Counted from the first letter of the stretch, positions 7,476 through 16,970 are shown. The stretch is 64,000 bases of DNA from an uncultured Campylobacter sp. (GCF_963518785.1 NZ_CAUQKJ010000002.1:186001-250000), one strand, 5' to 3'. Numbers and translations: made by a program. Notes: generated by a model not told the origin, from the sequence alone.

Positions 7476-8426
7476 TTACCTTTGCGCCTTTACGTTGCGC
7501 TCGTGCTCGGCTTGCGTGCGCGCAAAATCGTGAAGCCCGGTCTTTTTGTTTCGCATAAAATACAGATACTCGCTCTTTGCGGGCGCGAAAACGGCGCGTA
7601 TCGCATCGCGAGAGACCACGCACACGGGCTCTTTTGGAAGTCCGTCGTTGAGGTAGGTGTTGTAGTGGCTGGTGTCGGTGCGGATGCGCTGCGGAGTGAT
7701 CTTGACGTGCGAAAACTCGCCGTAATTCAGCGTGCCGTCCATCTGAAGGCGCATATTTTTGGCTAAGCGGTTGTTGATGACGGAGGCTACGAGGGGCATT
7801 TCATCTGCGTTTGCGGCCTCTTTTTGAATGACCGAGGCTTTGATCAGCACCTGCTTCCACGCCGAGGCGTTATAGTCGCCGCTAAGCTCGCGCGACAAGT
7901 CTTCGTGGAATTTTTGCGCGCTTGAGATGAGGTGGTCAATGATATTTTTTTCGCTTTCGTTTTTGCTAATTTTGTAGGTTTCAGGCACCAGAAAGCCCTC
8001 GTAAAACGGCGCCGTGGCGTTGTATTCGCGCTCAAGCTCGCTAAAGCTTAGCCCGCGATCTTTCGCCAGCTGTTTTAAAAACACGATCGTAGTCTCGCCA
8101 GGGATCAGCTTAATCTCGTTCATCACGGGCTTTGCGACGCTTAGCTCATATAAAAATTGATATTTGGGCAAATTTTCGCCGCTAAGCTCCAGCTCGCCGG
8201 TTTTTGCGCCGCCGTAAAAAGAAAGCAGCCTCGCGTCAAATTTCGTAAATTTTGGATAGCTCTTTGAGAGTTGCGATAAAATTTTCGTTGAGCTGCCTTG
8301 TCCTATCTGCACGGTTGCCGCGTTGCCGACGCGCTCGTGTAGATCAAAACCCACGGTCAAAAGCACGATAGCCGCAAGCTCGATACAAATGCACGCCGCT
8401 TTGATGAGCTTTATAAAGAATTTCAT
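7476..8426 (-). CDS. mltG: Endolytic murein transglycosylase MltG
   Basis: The protein (316 residues) cuts nascent glycan strands at the inner membrane and so limits peptidoglycan chain length. A single N-terminal membrane helix (about 7-25) is followed by a LysM-like segment and the YceG domain. Catalytic Glu203 lies in SVIQKEAAN, followed by QMDGTLNYG and the signature YNTYLNDGLPKEPV and EYLYFM. The start has a good ribosome site (AAAGGA). It is divergent from the large AsmA-like gene. The distal part overlaps only non-coding AATT-rich DNA. Confidence 0.93.
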   Translation of the reverse strand: MKFFIKLIKAACICIELAAIVLLTVGFDLHERVGNAATVQIGQGSSTKILSQLSKSYPKFTKFDARLLSFYGGAKTGELELSGENLPKYQFLYELSVAKPVMNEIKLIPGETTIVFLKQLAKDRGLSFSELEREYNATAPFYEGFLVPETYKISKNESEKNIIDHLISSAQKFHEDLSRELSGDYNASAWKQVLIKASVIQKEAANADEMPLVASVINNRLAKNMRLQMDGTLNYGEFSHVKITPQRIRTDTSHYNTYLNDGLPKEPVCVVSRDAIRAVFAPAKSEYLYFMRNKKTGLHDFARTQAEHERNVKAQR

Positions 8427-8553
8427 GCGTTCCTTTCAAAATTTAGCTGAAATTATAGGCAAATAAGCCAAAATTTTGAATAAATTTCATATTATAAGCG
8501 CAGTTTTTCGGCACGCCCGATTTGGTTTTGGGGCGGAGTTTTTTGATGAGGCG

Positions 8554-11145
8554 ATGATGTTTAGAACTTTGGCTAGATTTTTTTTGTGCATAACCATACT
8601 TTTTATAGTCTGCGCGGTAGGCCTAAAACACGGTATTGCGATTTCGCAGCTGGACGTGGGCTTTGCAAAGCTTGAGGGGTTTTATCTCAAGTTAAATAAA
8701 AGTCTCGTGCTGCGTATCAAAAATCTCGAAATTACGCAAAATAATACACAAAATTTAGAGCAAAATTCCACCGATCTGCGCACGCAAAGCGAGAAAATTT
8801 TGGAATTTAGCAAAAAAATCTCGCTCATCAACTCCTTTTTCGAAGAGATCGATGTGCAAAATTTGAAGATCAAGGGCGAAAGCCTGAAACTAAAATACAA
8901 AAGTGACGTTTTTTACGCCGACACGCGGTTTTTTAGGCTAAACTCGAAGATCACGCCGAACGCAAACGGGCTGAACTTCGATCCGATCGAGCTTGAACTA
9001 AATGATTTTAATCTCACTCTGCACGGCACGGCGCGAGCAAATTTCAGAGCCGATACGTATGATTTTAACGGCACCTTCGCTTCGCACGAGATCGCGGGCG
9101 AGCTTGACGTGCACAATATCGGCTCGGAGCTAAATATCGAGATAAATCGCGCCTCGGCCTTGAGCCTGAAAAATTTTATGAATGAGCTGGGTGCGCTTAC
9201 TGGGCTAAATCCTCTTGCGAACGAGTGGATCTACGGCAAGGCGGTCGCGCAAAACTACTATATCGAAAATCTGCATGCCAAAGTCGATCTGAAAGATCCG
9301 CGCCCAATCGCCGAAAACGTTAGCGCTACGGCCTACGCGCAGGATCTTACGATAAAATTTCAGCCGCAAATCGAAGCCGTAACGGTAAAAGACGCCAACA
9401 TCACGCTCAAAAACGATTATCTAAATTTTACGCTGAACGAGCCTAAATTTAAAGGAAAAAGCCTGGAGGGAAGCGGCGTGCGTATCGGCGGGCTTTTTGA
9501 AGAGAGGCCGATCGTATATCTGGATCTGCGAACCAAGGAGAGCTTGGGCAAGGACCTTATAGCGATCCTGCAAAGCTACGGCATAGATGAGCCCGTATAT
9601 CCGCTTGGCGGCGGGATCGATGCGCGCGTGCTGATAGACGTGGACGTCGAAAAAGAAAGCGCCAAGGTCGATGCGAACGTGACGCTAAAAGATGCCGATC
9701 TGATGATCTCTAAAGCGAAATTTCACTCCAAAGCCGCGCGGGTGCACATCACGGAAAAAAAGATCGACATCAAAGACGCGAATCTACAAAATGAAATTTT
9801 TAACGCCACGGCAAGCGGCAGTATCGATATCGCCACGCGCAAAGCTAAATTTAACGGCGTTATTCATAGCTTCAATCTCTCCCCGAACGGCAAAGAAATT
9901 TTAAAATTTGGCGACGTGCGAGATAATATGAGCCTTGATTTTAGCGGCAAGGCGCCGGTGCTAAGCTCGCAATTTTTAGGCGCGAAGATGAGCTTCGGCG
10001 AGCGGATCGAGATCAGCTCGCCCGATATTAGCGGAATTCTGCCCTTTTCTAAGACGCTTAAAAACGCGGGCATTAGCGGCGGAGATCTTAAAATTTTAAC
10101 CAGCGATTTTACAAACTTAGATATCAGCAGCAGCAATCTCATCTTTGATTTCGGTCTGCTGAACAAGGACGGAAGCCATTATAAAAACGACTCTTTCGCA
10201 CTTCGGGTGCGCGGGGGCGATCTGGACGGCTCTAGCGGAAGCGGTAAAATTTCTCTTAAAATAAACAAAGGCGGCAACTTCGTCGCTCTAAAAGACGTGG
10301 ACGTCGCGATCAATACAAGCGTGCAAACCAGCGAGTTTAATAGCGGCACAAAGGAGCGCTCGCCGATAAATTTCAGCGGTCAAAATTCTGCAATCGTGCT
10401 ATCCGATCTTAATAAGACGCTGAAATTTACGCACTTTAACGGCGTGCTGGACGGCAAAAATATGAATTTAAACGCAAGCTTTAAACGCGGCGACGTGAAG
10501 TTGATCTTTAAAAAGAGTTTGCTTCAAATTTTTGCGCAAAACATCAGCGGCGAGGCGCTTAATCAGTTCCTAGGCTCGCAGAGCTTCGACGGAGGAGTAT
10601 TTACGCTAAAAGCAAGCGGCATCGATCCGCGCAACTACCGCGGCGAGATCAACGTGCAAAACACCTATCTGAAGGACTACATCATCTATCAAAGGCTGCT
10701 TAGCTTTATAAACTCCGTGCCGTCGCTGCTTACGTTTAAGACGCCCGATTTCAACGATCGCGGCTTTAGCGTGCAGAAGGGTAAAATTTACTTTCGCCGC
10801 AGCGGCGATAAAATTTATATAAACGCGATGAACTTTACCGGCAGTAGCGCAGACATCGCGGGCAACGGCGAAGTGGATATGAAAAGCGGCGCGCTAAATA
10901 TCGATCTGGAGCTTAAATACCTCAAAGACGCAAGCTCGATAATCTCAAAAATCCCGCTGCTAAATCATATCATCTTGGGCGAAAACAACACGATCTCCAC
11001 GATCATCGAGATTCGCGGCACGACGAAAAAGCCCACCTATTCGACCGCCGTTGCGACCGATGTGCTAAAAACGCCGTATAATCTCATCAAAAACACGCTG
11101 ATGCTGCCTTTCGTGATCTTCGGCGACAGCGAGGAGAGCAAATGA
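8554..11145 (+). CDS. Large AsmA-like / YhdP-type protein with DUF3971-like repeats
   Basis: The protein of about 860 residues has one N-terminal membrane helix (FFLCITILFIVCAVGL) and a long beta-rich periplasmic body. Repeating patterns such as DANLQNEIFNATASGSIDIATRKAKF and ending in a ...LKYLKDASSIISKIPLLNHI domain are typical of AsmA-like proteins. YhdP, TamB and AsmA relatives are thought to bridge the envelope and move phospholipids to the outer membrane. I prefer the tandem ATG at 8554/8557 because GATGAGG precedes it and this leaves space for the divergent mltG promoter. A TTG at 8476 would add 26 residues. The end overlaps xerH by four bases. Confidence 0.78.
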   Translation: MMFRTLARFFLCITILFIVCAVGLKHGIAISQLDVGFAKLEGFYLKLNKSLVLRIKNLEITQNNTQNLEQNSTDLRTQSEKILEFSKKISLINSFFEEIDVQNLKIKGESLKLKYKSDVFYADTRFFRLNSKITPNANGLNFDPIELELNDFNLTLHGTARANFRADTYDFNGTFASHEIAGELDVHNIGSELNIEINRASALSLKNFMNELGALTGLNPLANEWIYGKAVAQNYYIENLHAKVDLKDPRPIAENVSATAYAQDLTIKFQPQIEAVTVKDANITLKNDYLNFTLNEPKFKGKSLEGSGVRIGGLFEERPIVYLDLRTKESLGKDLIAILQSYGIDEPVYPLGGGIDARVLIDVDVEKESAKVDANVTLKDADLMISKAKFHSKAARVHITEKKIDIKDANLQNEIFNATASGSIDIATRKAKFNGVIHSFNLSPNGKEILKFGDVRDNMSLDFSGKAPVLSSQFLGAKMSFGERIEISSPDISGILPFSKTLKNAGISGGDLKILTSDFTNLDISSSNLIFDFGLLNKDGSHYKNDSFALRVRGGDLDGSSGSGKISLKINKGGNFVALKDVDVAINTSVQTSEFNSGTKERSPINFSGQNSAIVLSDLNKTLKFTHFNGVLDGKNMNLNASFKRGDVKLIFKKSLLQIFAQNISGEALNQFLGSQSFDGGVFTLKASGIDPRNYRGEINVQNTYLKDYIIYQRLLSFINSVPSLLTFKTPDFNDRGFSVQKGKIYFRRSGDKIYINAMNFTGSSADIAGNGEVDMKSGALNIDLELKYLKDASSIISKIPLLNHIILGENNTISTIIEIRGTTKKPTYSTAVATDVLKTPYNLIKNTLMLPFVIFGDSEESK

Positions 11146-12203
11146 AATTCCCGCTCGATTATAAGGATAGCTTTGAAAAATCGCTGCTGTTTTGGCTCGT
11201 AAAATTCGTGCGCTACAAGTTAAGCGCGCTATCGAATAAGGAGCTGAAAAACGACGCGCTGTTTCGCCGCGCGAGCCTGGCGCTAAATCACGAGGTCGCG
11301 AATATCAATGAGCTCGAGCGGCTCGCAAAAGACGCGCGAAATGCAGGACTTACCGGCATCAATACCTATTTTAACCCGCTTAAAAAATTTTACGAAGCGA
11401 TAGTAGAGTACGGCCTTGAGAGCATGAAAAATATCGACGAGGAGCTTTTGAGCGAAATCTTAGCCTCTATTACGGGCGGGCTGAGCGATGCGAGCAAAAA
11501 AAACTACCGCATCGCGCTGATAAATTTTTTCGGCTTCATCGACCGCCAAAACGAGCAGGACGGCACCTCGCACAACTACGGCATCGAGCTTAAGCACTGG
11601 GGCGGCATTAGCGGTAGCCGCGGCACAAAGCTTCCGGAGTTTATGAGCGAGGAGGAGCTGAGGCGGTTTTTGGACGCGATAAATCTAAGAGAGTTTCCCT
11701 CCTTTGCCCATCGCAACCGCCTGATCGTAAAAATCATCGTCTACACCGGCATCCGCGTGGGCGAGGCGATAAATCTCAAGCGCAAAGATATCGCGCCCGA
11801 GGGCGATCTTTTCGTCATCCGAATCCGCGGCAAGGGCAATAAATACCGCATCGTAATGATCAAGCGCCACCTAATCGAGGAGCATCTAAACGCGCTGGAG
11901 ACGAACTTTGCTAACAAAGAGGGCTATCTTTTCGTCACCAAAAACGGCGCGCCGCTCACGCAAGCATACGTCAGCGGCATCGTGGAGAAAATTTTAATGA
12001 GCGCGGGTATACGCAAGGAAAAAAACGGCGCTCATATGCTTCGCCACACCTTCGCGACGATGCTTTACAAAAAGCAAAAGGACCTCGTGCTCGTCCAAGA
12101 AGCCCTCGGCCACGCGAGCCTAAATACTTCGCGCATCTACACCCACTTCGACAGCGACAAACTGCGCCTTGCGGCGAAGGTCGCGGAGGAATTCGAGGAG
12201 TGA
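11142..12203 (+). CDS. xerH: Tyrosine recombinase XerH
   Basis: The 353-residue size and the extended N-terminal domain match XerH, the single Xer recombinase that resolves chromosome dimers at difH in Campylobacter and Helicobacter. All catalytic residues are present: Arg205 (TGIRVGE), Lys231 (RGKGNK), His298 and Arg301 (HMLRHTF), His324 (LGHASL) and nucleophile Tyr333 (RIYTHFD). The start overlaps the upstream AsmA-like gene by ATGA, so the two are coupled. I could not identify a dif site in the window. No phage genes are near, so a phage integrase is unlikely. Confidence 0.9.
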   Translation: MKFPLDYKDSFEKSLLFWLVKFVRYKLSALSNKELKNDALFRRASLALNHEVANINELERLAKDARNAGLTGINTYFNPLKKFYEAIVEYGLESMKNIDEELLSEILASITGGLSDASKKNYRIALINFFGFIDRQNEQDGTSHNYGIELKHWGGISGSRGTKLPEFMSEEELRRFLDAINLREFPSFAHRNRLIVKIIVYTGIRVGEAINLKRKDIAPEGDLFVIRIRGKGNKYRIVMIKRHLIEEHLNALETNFANKEGYLFVTKNGAPLTQAYVSGIVEKILMSAGIRKEKNGAHMLRHTFATMLYKKQKDLVLVQEALGHASLNTSRIYTHFDSDKLRLAAKVAEEFEE

Positions 12204-12905
12204 AATTTTAAAATTTGAGATGGCGAGAGGCTTGCCTGAGCGAGATTTTTTAAATCTCGTTTTGAGACGGCTTTAAAATCGTTTTTATGGAATATTTTAC
12301 AAGAGTTTTGGAATTTTATTTTGAAAATTTTAAAATTTATTTTTCATACTCGCATAACAAAACCTAAAATTTTACCTTGCGAGCTTTAGAATTTAGCTCA
12401 TTAACTCGGCAAAATTTAAAATTAACGCGCGAGCCTTAGAGCTTGATCGCAAAAGAATCTAAAATTTTACTCTTTTGGAATATAGAATAATTTACTTTTT
12501 AGATTTTCTCATGCGATTTTGCCTAAAATTCCAGATAAATTTAATATAAAATTTCATTTGAATTTTGACGATACGGGATTTCATCCGAGGATTTTATAAG
12601 CAAAAGATAATCGACATATTAAGAGGTAGCGGATATAAAATTTATCTGCAAATTCCGCAAGGATGGAATTTCTGATTTAAAATTTAAACCCTCGAAATTT
12701 TATAGTTTGATTTGCTTTCAAATTCTCATCACACCGTATTCGCCTTAAAATTAAAGACACAAAAGATTCTGCCACCAAAGTTTGCTGCGAAATTTACCGA
12801 CGCGAAGCTTGCTTCGTAAACAGCGCAAGAATCATATAGAAATTTCTAATAAAATTTAAAGAGATAAAATCATCGGCATGATTATTTTAGATTTATTTTG
12901 CGACA

Positions 12906-12933
12906 GAAATCCCGCTCTTGCGAGCAGGATTTC
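12906..12933. terminator. Hairpin, possible terminator
   Basis: GAAATCCCGCTC and GAGCAGGATTTC pair over 12 positions with one mismatch around a TTGC loop, followed by ATTTCTT. It could end transcription from either the xerH or the rubrerythrin side. The T-run is weak. Confidence 0.45.
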
Positions 12934-12963
12934 ATTTCTTAGGGGGATAAGAAAAGGAGTTTA

Positions 12964-12981
12964 GGCTAAATAAATTTAGCC
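12964..12981. other. Perfect 18-bp palindrome
   Basis: GGCTAAAT-AA-ATTTAGCC is a perfect palindrome of eight-base arms around two bases. It directly abuts the longer inverted repeat beginning at 12982. On the minus strand it lies downstream of the rubrerythrin gene and could be part of its 3' end. Confidence 0.5.
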
Positions 12982-13040
12982 CGAGATTTCGTCTAGCCAC
13001 GGAGTCCCGCGGCAAAAAGGAGCAAAAAGACGAAATCTCG
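12982..13040. other. Stem-loop with perfect 13-bp arms
   Basis: CGAGATTTCGTCT (12982-12994) and AGACGAAATCTCG (13028-13040) are exact inverted repeats with a 33-base loop containing CCGCGG. It may be an RNA structure at the 3' end of the rubrerythrin transcript, a small RNA, or the remnant of a miniature inverted-repeat element. I cannot decide between them. Confidence 0.5.
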
Positions 13041-13145
13041 CGCAAAATTTTAAGCCAAGATTTAAGCGATCGGCTTGCGACAATAAACGAGATTTGCGAC
13101 GGCTTCGAAAGCTATCGCAAAAACGCCGTGCCGCAAGCATCAAAA

Positions 13146-13790
13146 TTAAACAAGCCTTTGTTTTTTGAAATACTCGCGCGGAGCCTTGCAAAGTGGACAG
13201 GCGGCCGGGGCTTTCTTACCGCGATGAACGTGGCCGCAGACCTCGCACACCCAAACTTCCTCGTCAAAACTCTCGAAAAAGCCCGCCTCTAGCAGGATCT
13301 TTTGAAGCTCGTTGTATTCGCGCTCGTGCTCCTGCTCGACTTTCCCGATGGCGTTAAAAAGGCGCGCAACCTCTTTTTTACCCTCTTCGGTTGCGATTTT
13401 AGCGAAGCTCGGATACATACTCTCGTGTTCATAGCGCTCGCCCGCGGCGGCATCGAGTAGATTTTTATCCATCTTATCAAGCGGAATGCCTGCGGCCGCG
13501 TGATGCGCCTTTAACTCGGCTCTAGCGTGCCATTTTTCATTTTCGGCAGCCTCATAAAAATGTCGCGCAATGGCGTGAAAGCCCGCCTCTTTGGCTAAAT
13601 CGCCGTAAAGATCGTATTTATTGCGCGCTTGAGACTCGCCTGCGAACGCTTTCATTAAATTTACCTGCGTCAGATCCTCTGTAATGCATTTCATCGGTTC
13701 TCCGCAGCAGCTAAGCGTGCCGTCGCCTACTTTTTGCACCTCGACCTCCGCGCCGCATTTGTCGCATCTGTAAGTTTCGTACTGTCTCAT
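13146..13790 (-). CDS. rrc: Desulforubrerythrin (peroxide-reducing iron protein)
   Basis: Three metal domains are visible in 214 residues. The N-terminus is a desulforedoxin-type site with Cys9, 12, 28 and 29 (the last two adjacent, as in desulforedoxin). A four-helix diiron domain follows with Glu52, Glu85/His88, Glu122 and Glu152-His155. The C-terminus is a rubredoxin with Cys182, 185, 198 and 201. This architecture was described for the C. jejuni protein Rrc, which reduces hydrogen peroxide and protects oxygen-sensitive enzymes such as OOR. The gene appears monocistronic, and the ATG follows a weak GGGAATT ribosome site. Confidence 0.92.
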   Translation of the reverse strand: MRQYETYRCDKCGAEVEVQKVGDGTLSCCGEPMKCITEDLTQVNLMKAFAGESQARNKYDLYGDLAKEAGFHAIARHFYEAAENEKWHARAELKAHHAAAGIPLDKMDKNLLDAAAGERYEHESMYPSFAKIATEEGKKEVARLFNAIGKVEQEHEREYNELQKILLEAGFFESFDEEVWVCEVCGHVHRGKKAPAACPLCKAPREYFKKQRLV

Positions 13791-14202
13791 TTTAATTCCC
13801 TATCAAAATTTTTGGGGAATGATACCACGGCTACTATTAAATTTTACTTAATAAATTTTATTCTTCTCAATAAATTTATGTTTTTGAGAAAATTTCAGCA
13901 CGAAATTTTCGTCCGGAAAATTTAAACTCAAGCTTTTTACAAAGCAAATAGAATTTTAAGCAAAAGCGCTAACGCTCGATTATCTAAAAATATGAAATTT
14001 AGTTTTCTGGCTTATTTAAGCCTGCGATTTCCAAGGCTAGCCACATCATTGGAAATTTTTTAGAATTTAAAGTTATCTCAAAGCAATTTGCTATTTTGTC
14101 ATATGGTCTTATTTCACTAGCATATTGCAATGCTCGGCAAAAAGTAGCTTTAAATGCGCTAACGAGCCGCCCGATTGTAATTATGAAGCGTTAAAAGCGT
14201 AA
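13791..14202. other. Spacer upstream of the rubrerythrin gene
   Basis: No gene is supported. The region must hold the minus-strand promoter for the rubrerythrin gene, but I could not pick a convincing -10. Its proximal 100 bases are AT-rich with AAATTTTA words; the rest is unremarkable. Confidence 0.5.
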
Positions 14203-14877
14203 TTAAGGGCGTTGTAACATTACCATTTTGCCGCCATGATCGGTAATATCTGAGAATTTATGAACGTCAAATTCTAAGCCGCAAATCGAACAAGGAGGAA
14301 ATTTATCGACTTCCTTCTCGCCTAAAAGCGAGCAAATTCCACCTATTGCCGGATTATGTCCAACGATAAATACGCATTCCGCGCTAGCTGCGTTAAAATT
14401 TCGCATAACATCTGTGCTAGAAATTTCCACATCATTGCAAGATAGCGCATTATTTTCGCTAATGCTAGCGGGAATTTTAGCGCTCTTAAAAGCAGAATTT
14501 TCAGCGTTTGCGTCGCGATGTTTTTCGCTACTCAGACCAACCACATTGTATTTTTCAACATTCACACCGCACCAAAAAAATCGTTTCTCATCCAAGCTGC
14601 GAACAAACTTTGCTAAATCCCATAAACTTACATCGTATAACTCTTGCAATGGCACTACCCTTTTTGTCGCATACAACGCATTAGCGATAATTTGCGCCGT
14701 ATGGAGTGCGCGTATAGCCGAACTTGTAATAATCAAATCAGGCGCAAGTCCCAAGCTGCGCAGCTTTTCTCCGAGTTTAATTGCGCAAAGTTCACCCGCA
14801 TGGCTTAATGCCCGCTCAAAATCGCTTCCGTTGCCACTTTGCGCCTCGGCATGTCTTATAAAATATATCCGCTTCAT
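14203..14877 (-). CDS. SixA-like histidine phosphatase with a low-complexity insertion
   Basis: The protein belongs to the histidine phosphatase superfamily: the phospho-accepting His9 lies in FIRHAEAQ and a second catalytic His in FIVGHNPAIGG. SixA removes phosphate from phosphohistidine. I chose the ATG at 14877 because AAAGGA then sits at normal distance; the ATG at 14883 touches the ribosome site. Between the two halves there is an insertion of roughly 60 residues (about 105-165), rich in Asn, Ser, Ala and Lys (NAENSAFKSAKIPAS, ENNALSC). It is encoded by AATT-rich DNA and is absent from usual SixA proteins of about 160 residues. Confidence 0.8.
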   Translation of the reverse strand: MKRIYFIRHAEAQSGNGSDFERALSHAGELCAIKLGEKLRSLGLAPDLIITSSAIRALHTAQIIANALYATKRVVPLQELYDVSLWDLAKFVRSLDEKRFFWCGVNVEKYNVVGLSSEKHRDANAENSAFKSAKIPASISENNALSCNDVEISSTDVMRNFNAASAECVFIVGHNPAIGGICSLLGEKEVDKFPPCSICGLEFDVHKFSDITDHGGKMVMLQRP

Positions 14878-14921
14878 CTGCATCCTTTCATAAAATTTTA
14901 TGTATAATTTAGCGTTAAATT

Positions 14922-15479
14922 CTATAAAATTCTAAATTTTTTCTGGATCATTCCAAAACCATAACCGACCACAAATCCCGCTATGTGCGCATACCATGCC
15001 ACATTTACGCCCATTAGCATCGGCGCAAAGCTCATTATCAAAATCGCGATAAAAATCCCACCCGCATTGCGTTCATCAAAATAAGCAATCACGCCTAAAA
15101 GCACGCAAATAGCGCCACTAGCGCCTACGATATTGACGATTTCTCCCATGCTCATGGCATAACGGATATAAATCAGACATAAAGCGCCGCTCAGCAGCCC
15201 GCCTGCGATGTAAAGTAGCGTAAATTTTATCCCACCGAACGCTCGCTCTAAAATCCCGCCGAATTGATACAAAACTGCCATATTCATCGCTAGATGCATC
15301 ACTCCGCCGTGCATAAAAAATGAACTTAGTAACTGCCACGGCATCCCTTCGAAAAAATACGGATTGAGCCCGAAAAATAGGTAGGACTTAAAGCCGAAAA
15401 AATATTCCAATGCGAATGAAATCACGAAAAATAGGATATTCGCCGCGATGATCGCGAGAGTAAATTTGCCCGATTGCAT
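14922..15479 (-). CDS. Rhomboid-family intramembrane serine protease
   Basis: This six-helix membrane protein of 185 residues has the rhomboid catalytic serine (Ser121 in VGASGAICVL) and histidine (His165 in YAHIAGFVVGYGFG). The HGGVMHLAMNM motif near residues 57-67 supplies the conserved His and Asn. It would cleave membrane-spanning substrates within the lipid bilayer; the substrate is unknown. The start at 15479 is favoured because a perfect AAGGAG stands just before it. The in-frame ATG at 15503 lacks a ribosome site. No partner gene is evident. Confidence 0.88.
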   Translation of the reverse strand: MQSGKFTLAIIAANILFFVISFALEYFFGFKSYLFFGLNPYFFEGMPWQLLSSFFMHGGVMHLAMNMAVLYQFGGILERAFGGIKFTLLYIAGGLLSGALCLIYIRYAMSMGEIVNIVGASGAICVLLGVIAYFDERNAGGIFIAILIMSFAPMLMGVNVAWYAHIAGFVVGYGFGMIQKKFRIL

Positions 15480-16235
15480 GAAACTCCTTAATTTTTCACG
15501 CATAGTAGCGAAATTTTGATTAAATTAAAGGCGTCGTGTAATTTTATAGGCTCGAGATAAATTATAGATAAGCTAGTATCAAAATTTTGGCAATAGTTTT
15601 AGTTACAAGCGCCTTATCAAATAGCTGCGTTAAAATTTAAAATTTAGATATAAAGCTTTAAACTAAAATTTTCGTAACAAAATTTAGACCATAAATCTTT
15701 TTTTGAAAGCTTTACTGGAATTTATAGAGTTTATCTGACGTAAATCAAAAAGCAAACACACTGTAAATTTAAAAACGATAAAATTTCAGCTATATGAAGC
15801 TATTTTGTAGAATTTTATGTAAAATTATAAGTATAATTTCACTAGAAATAACAAAAATTTGAGTTCAAATTAATTCCAAAATAAATTTTAGAGTAATTAT
15901 TTTAAATGCTTATTATATTGCGCGTTAAAAATGCTAATTTGATTTGCCATAACAGCATCAAAGTGAGTTTTTATTCATAAGTTTTTGCTGCAGGAGTTTA
16001 AAAGCAATAAAATTCTAAAATTTGATTAGAATTTTAGGAATTTAATAAATTCTACAAAGCAAGTCATAGCTAGAATTCCAAGCTAAATTATCTGCAAAAT
16101 TTTACTTGAAATTTTAGAGCATAAATCAAACCGCCGCGAATTTTTAAAAGGTCTAACGAAATTTCATAAAACCTAATAAATTACAAAAGTTATAAGAAAT
16201 TTTTCAAAAAATACGGCGAAAGAATTTTCAAAATT
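15480..16235. other. AT-rich spacer between rhomboid and NlpC genes
   Basis: No gene is supported in about 750 bases. Words such as AAATTTTA and GAATTTTA are frequent, especially after 15960, but I did not find a steady period. It must contain the minus-strand promoter of the rhomboid gene. Confidence 0.5.
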
Positions 16236-16871
16236 CTAGTTATTCACCCGTCCGTATCCTGCGAAGCGGTTCGATGCTAGGCAGCTTATGCGGTCTTTGC
16301 CGCAGCGCACGATATAGCTATTTTCCATCTTTTGCCCCGCTACATGGACATTTTTCTTATTTAAATTTACGAAGTCCGCTTGATTTCTACCACGAGTATT
16401 GTGGACGAATTTCACGCGACCATCAGCATAGATCTCGCGCACGATGCCGATATGGCTGATTTCGTTATTGACCTTGCCTTTGTTAGAGCGCAAGGTGTTT
16501 TGGAAAAACACCAAATCCCCCACTCGCGGCGTATTGCTGAGTAAATTTCTACGGCTGTAATAATTATATATTGCTTGGGATTTGCGTCCGTTTGTGAAGT
16601 ATTTCGGCAGATCTTTTGAGTTAAAAAATAGATCATCGTATTTATCATTTAGCACGGTAATAAATCCGCTGCAGTCCCCTCCCGCGCGAGTGCCGGTGTA
16701 ATCGTCTACAGATGCGATTAGCGAGCGGTTAAACTCGCTTCCCGGCACCGAAGTTATTCCTTCTTCATGATCGTTTAAGACATACGCTTGCTGGCTGCCA
16801 GCAGACGGGGCTTTTGAGGAGCAACCGACCAGCAAAAACGCACCCAAAGCGCAAATAATTAGTTGTTTCAT
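16236..16871 (-). CDS. NlpC/P60-family lipoprotein, putative peptidoglycan hydrolase
   Basis: A lipoprotein signal ends in LLVGC with lipidated Cys17, so the protein (211 residues) is anchored to a periplasmic membrane face. The NlpC/P60 papain-like fold is shown by catalytic Cys67 in GGDCSGFI, His140 in EISHIGIV and a third polar residue in FVHNTRGRN. Enzymes of this family cut peptide bonds in peptidoglycan stems. The stretch RVGDLVFFQN is also typical. AAGGATC precedes the ATG. It diverges from murA, giving a shared cell-wall intergenic region of 124 bp. Confidence 0.88.
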   Translation of the reverse strand: MKQLIICALGAFLLVGCSSKAPSAGSQQAYVLNDHEEGITSVPGSEFNRSLIASVDDYTGTRAGGDCSGFITVLNDKYDDLFFNSKDLPKYFTNGRKSQAIYNYYSRRNLLSNTPRVGDLVFFQNTLRSNKGKVNNEISHIGIVREIYADGRVKFVHNTRGRNQADFVNLNKKNVHVAGQKMENSYIVRCGKDRISCLASNRFAGYGRVNN

Positions 16872-16930
16872 ATAAAGATCCTTATAAAATTATGTAACGA
16901 TTAAATTTGGGCGTAATTTTAGCGCCTGGC

Positions 16931-16970
16931 GGTAACAAAATGGTAACTTTAAAGCTAAATTCTGTATAAT
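16931..16970 (+). promoter_or_regulatory. murA promoter with a GGTAAC direct repeat
   Basis: TATAAT at 16965-16970 preceded by TG is a good -10 for murA. At the -35 position two identical GGTAAC hexamers (16931-16936 and 16942-16947) are spaced 11 bp start to start, that is on about the same helix face. This is the geometry used by many response regulators. Binding is inferred only. Confidence 0.45.

Larger units (their letters stand above)
12204..13145. other. Long AT-rich spacer between xerH and rubrerythrin
   Basis: No gene is supported. The first 600 bases are dense in AAATTTTA words without a clear single period. A small CGAAGC/GCTTCG hairpin lies at 12803-12816. From 12906 to 13040 there are three separate inverted repeats, annotated individually. 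Confidence 0.6.

Noticed and set aside
8476..8553. TTG start for the AsmA-like protein
   Set aside because: No ribosome site, and it leaves only 50 bases for two divergent promoters. Not fully excluded.
11142..12203. Phage or island integrase
   Set aside because: Size and N-terminal domain fit XerH, and no phage or cargo genes lie nearby. The tRNA-Gly is 8 kb away without a duplicated end.
12976..13191. 71-codon frame overlapping the end of the rubrerythrin gene on the same strand
   Set aside because: It overlaps a well-supported gene in another frame and crosses the inverted repeats.
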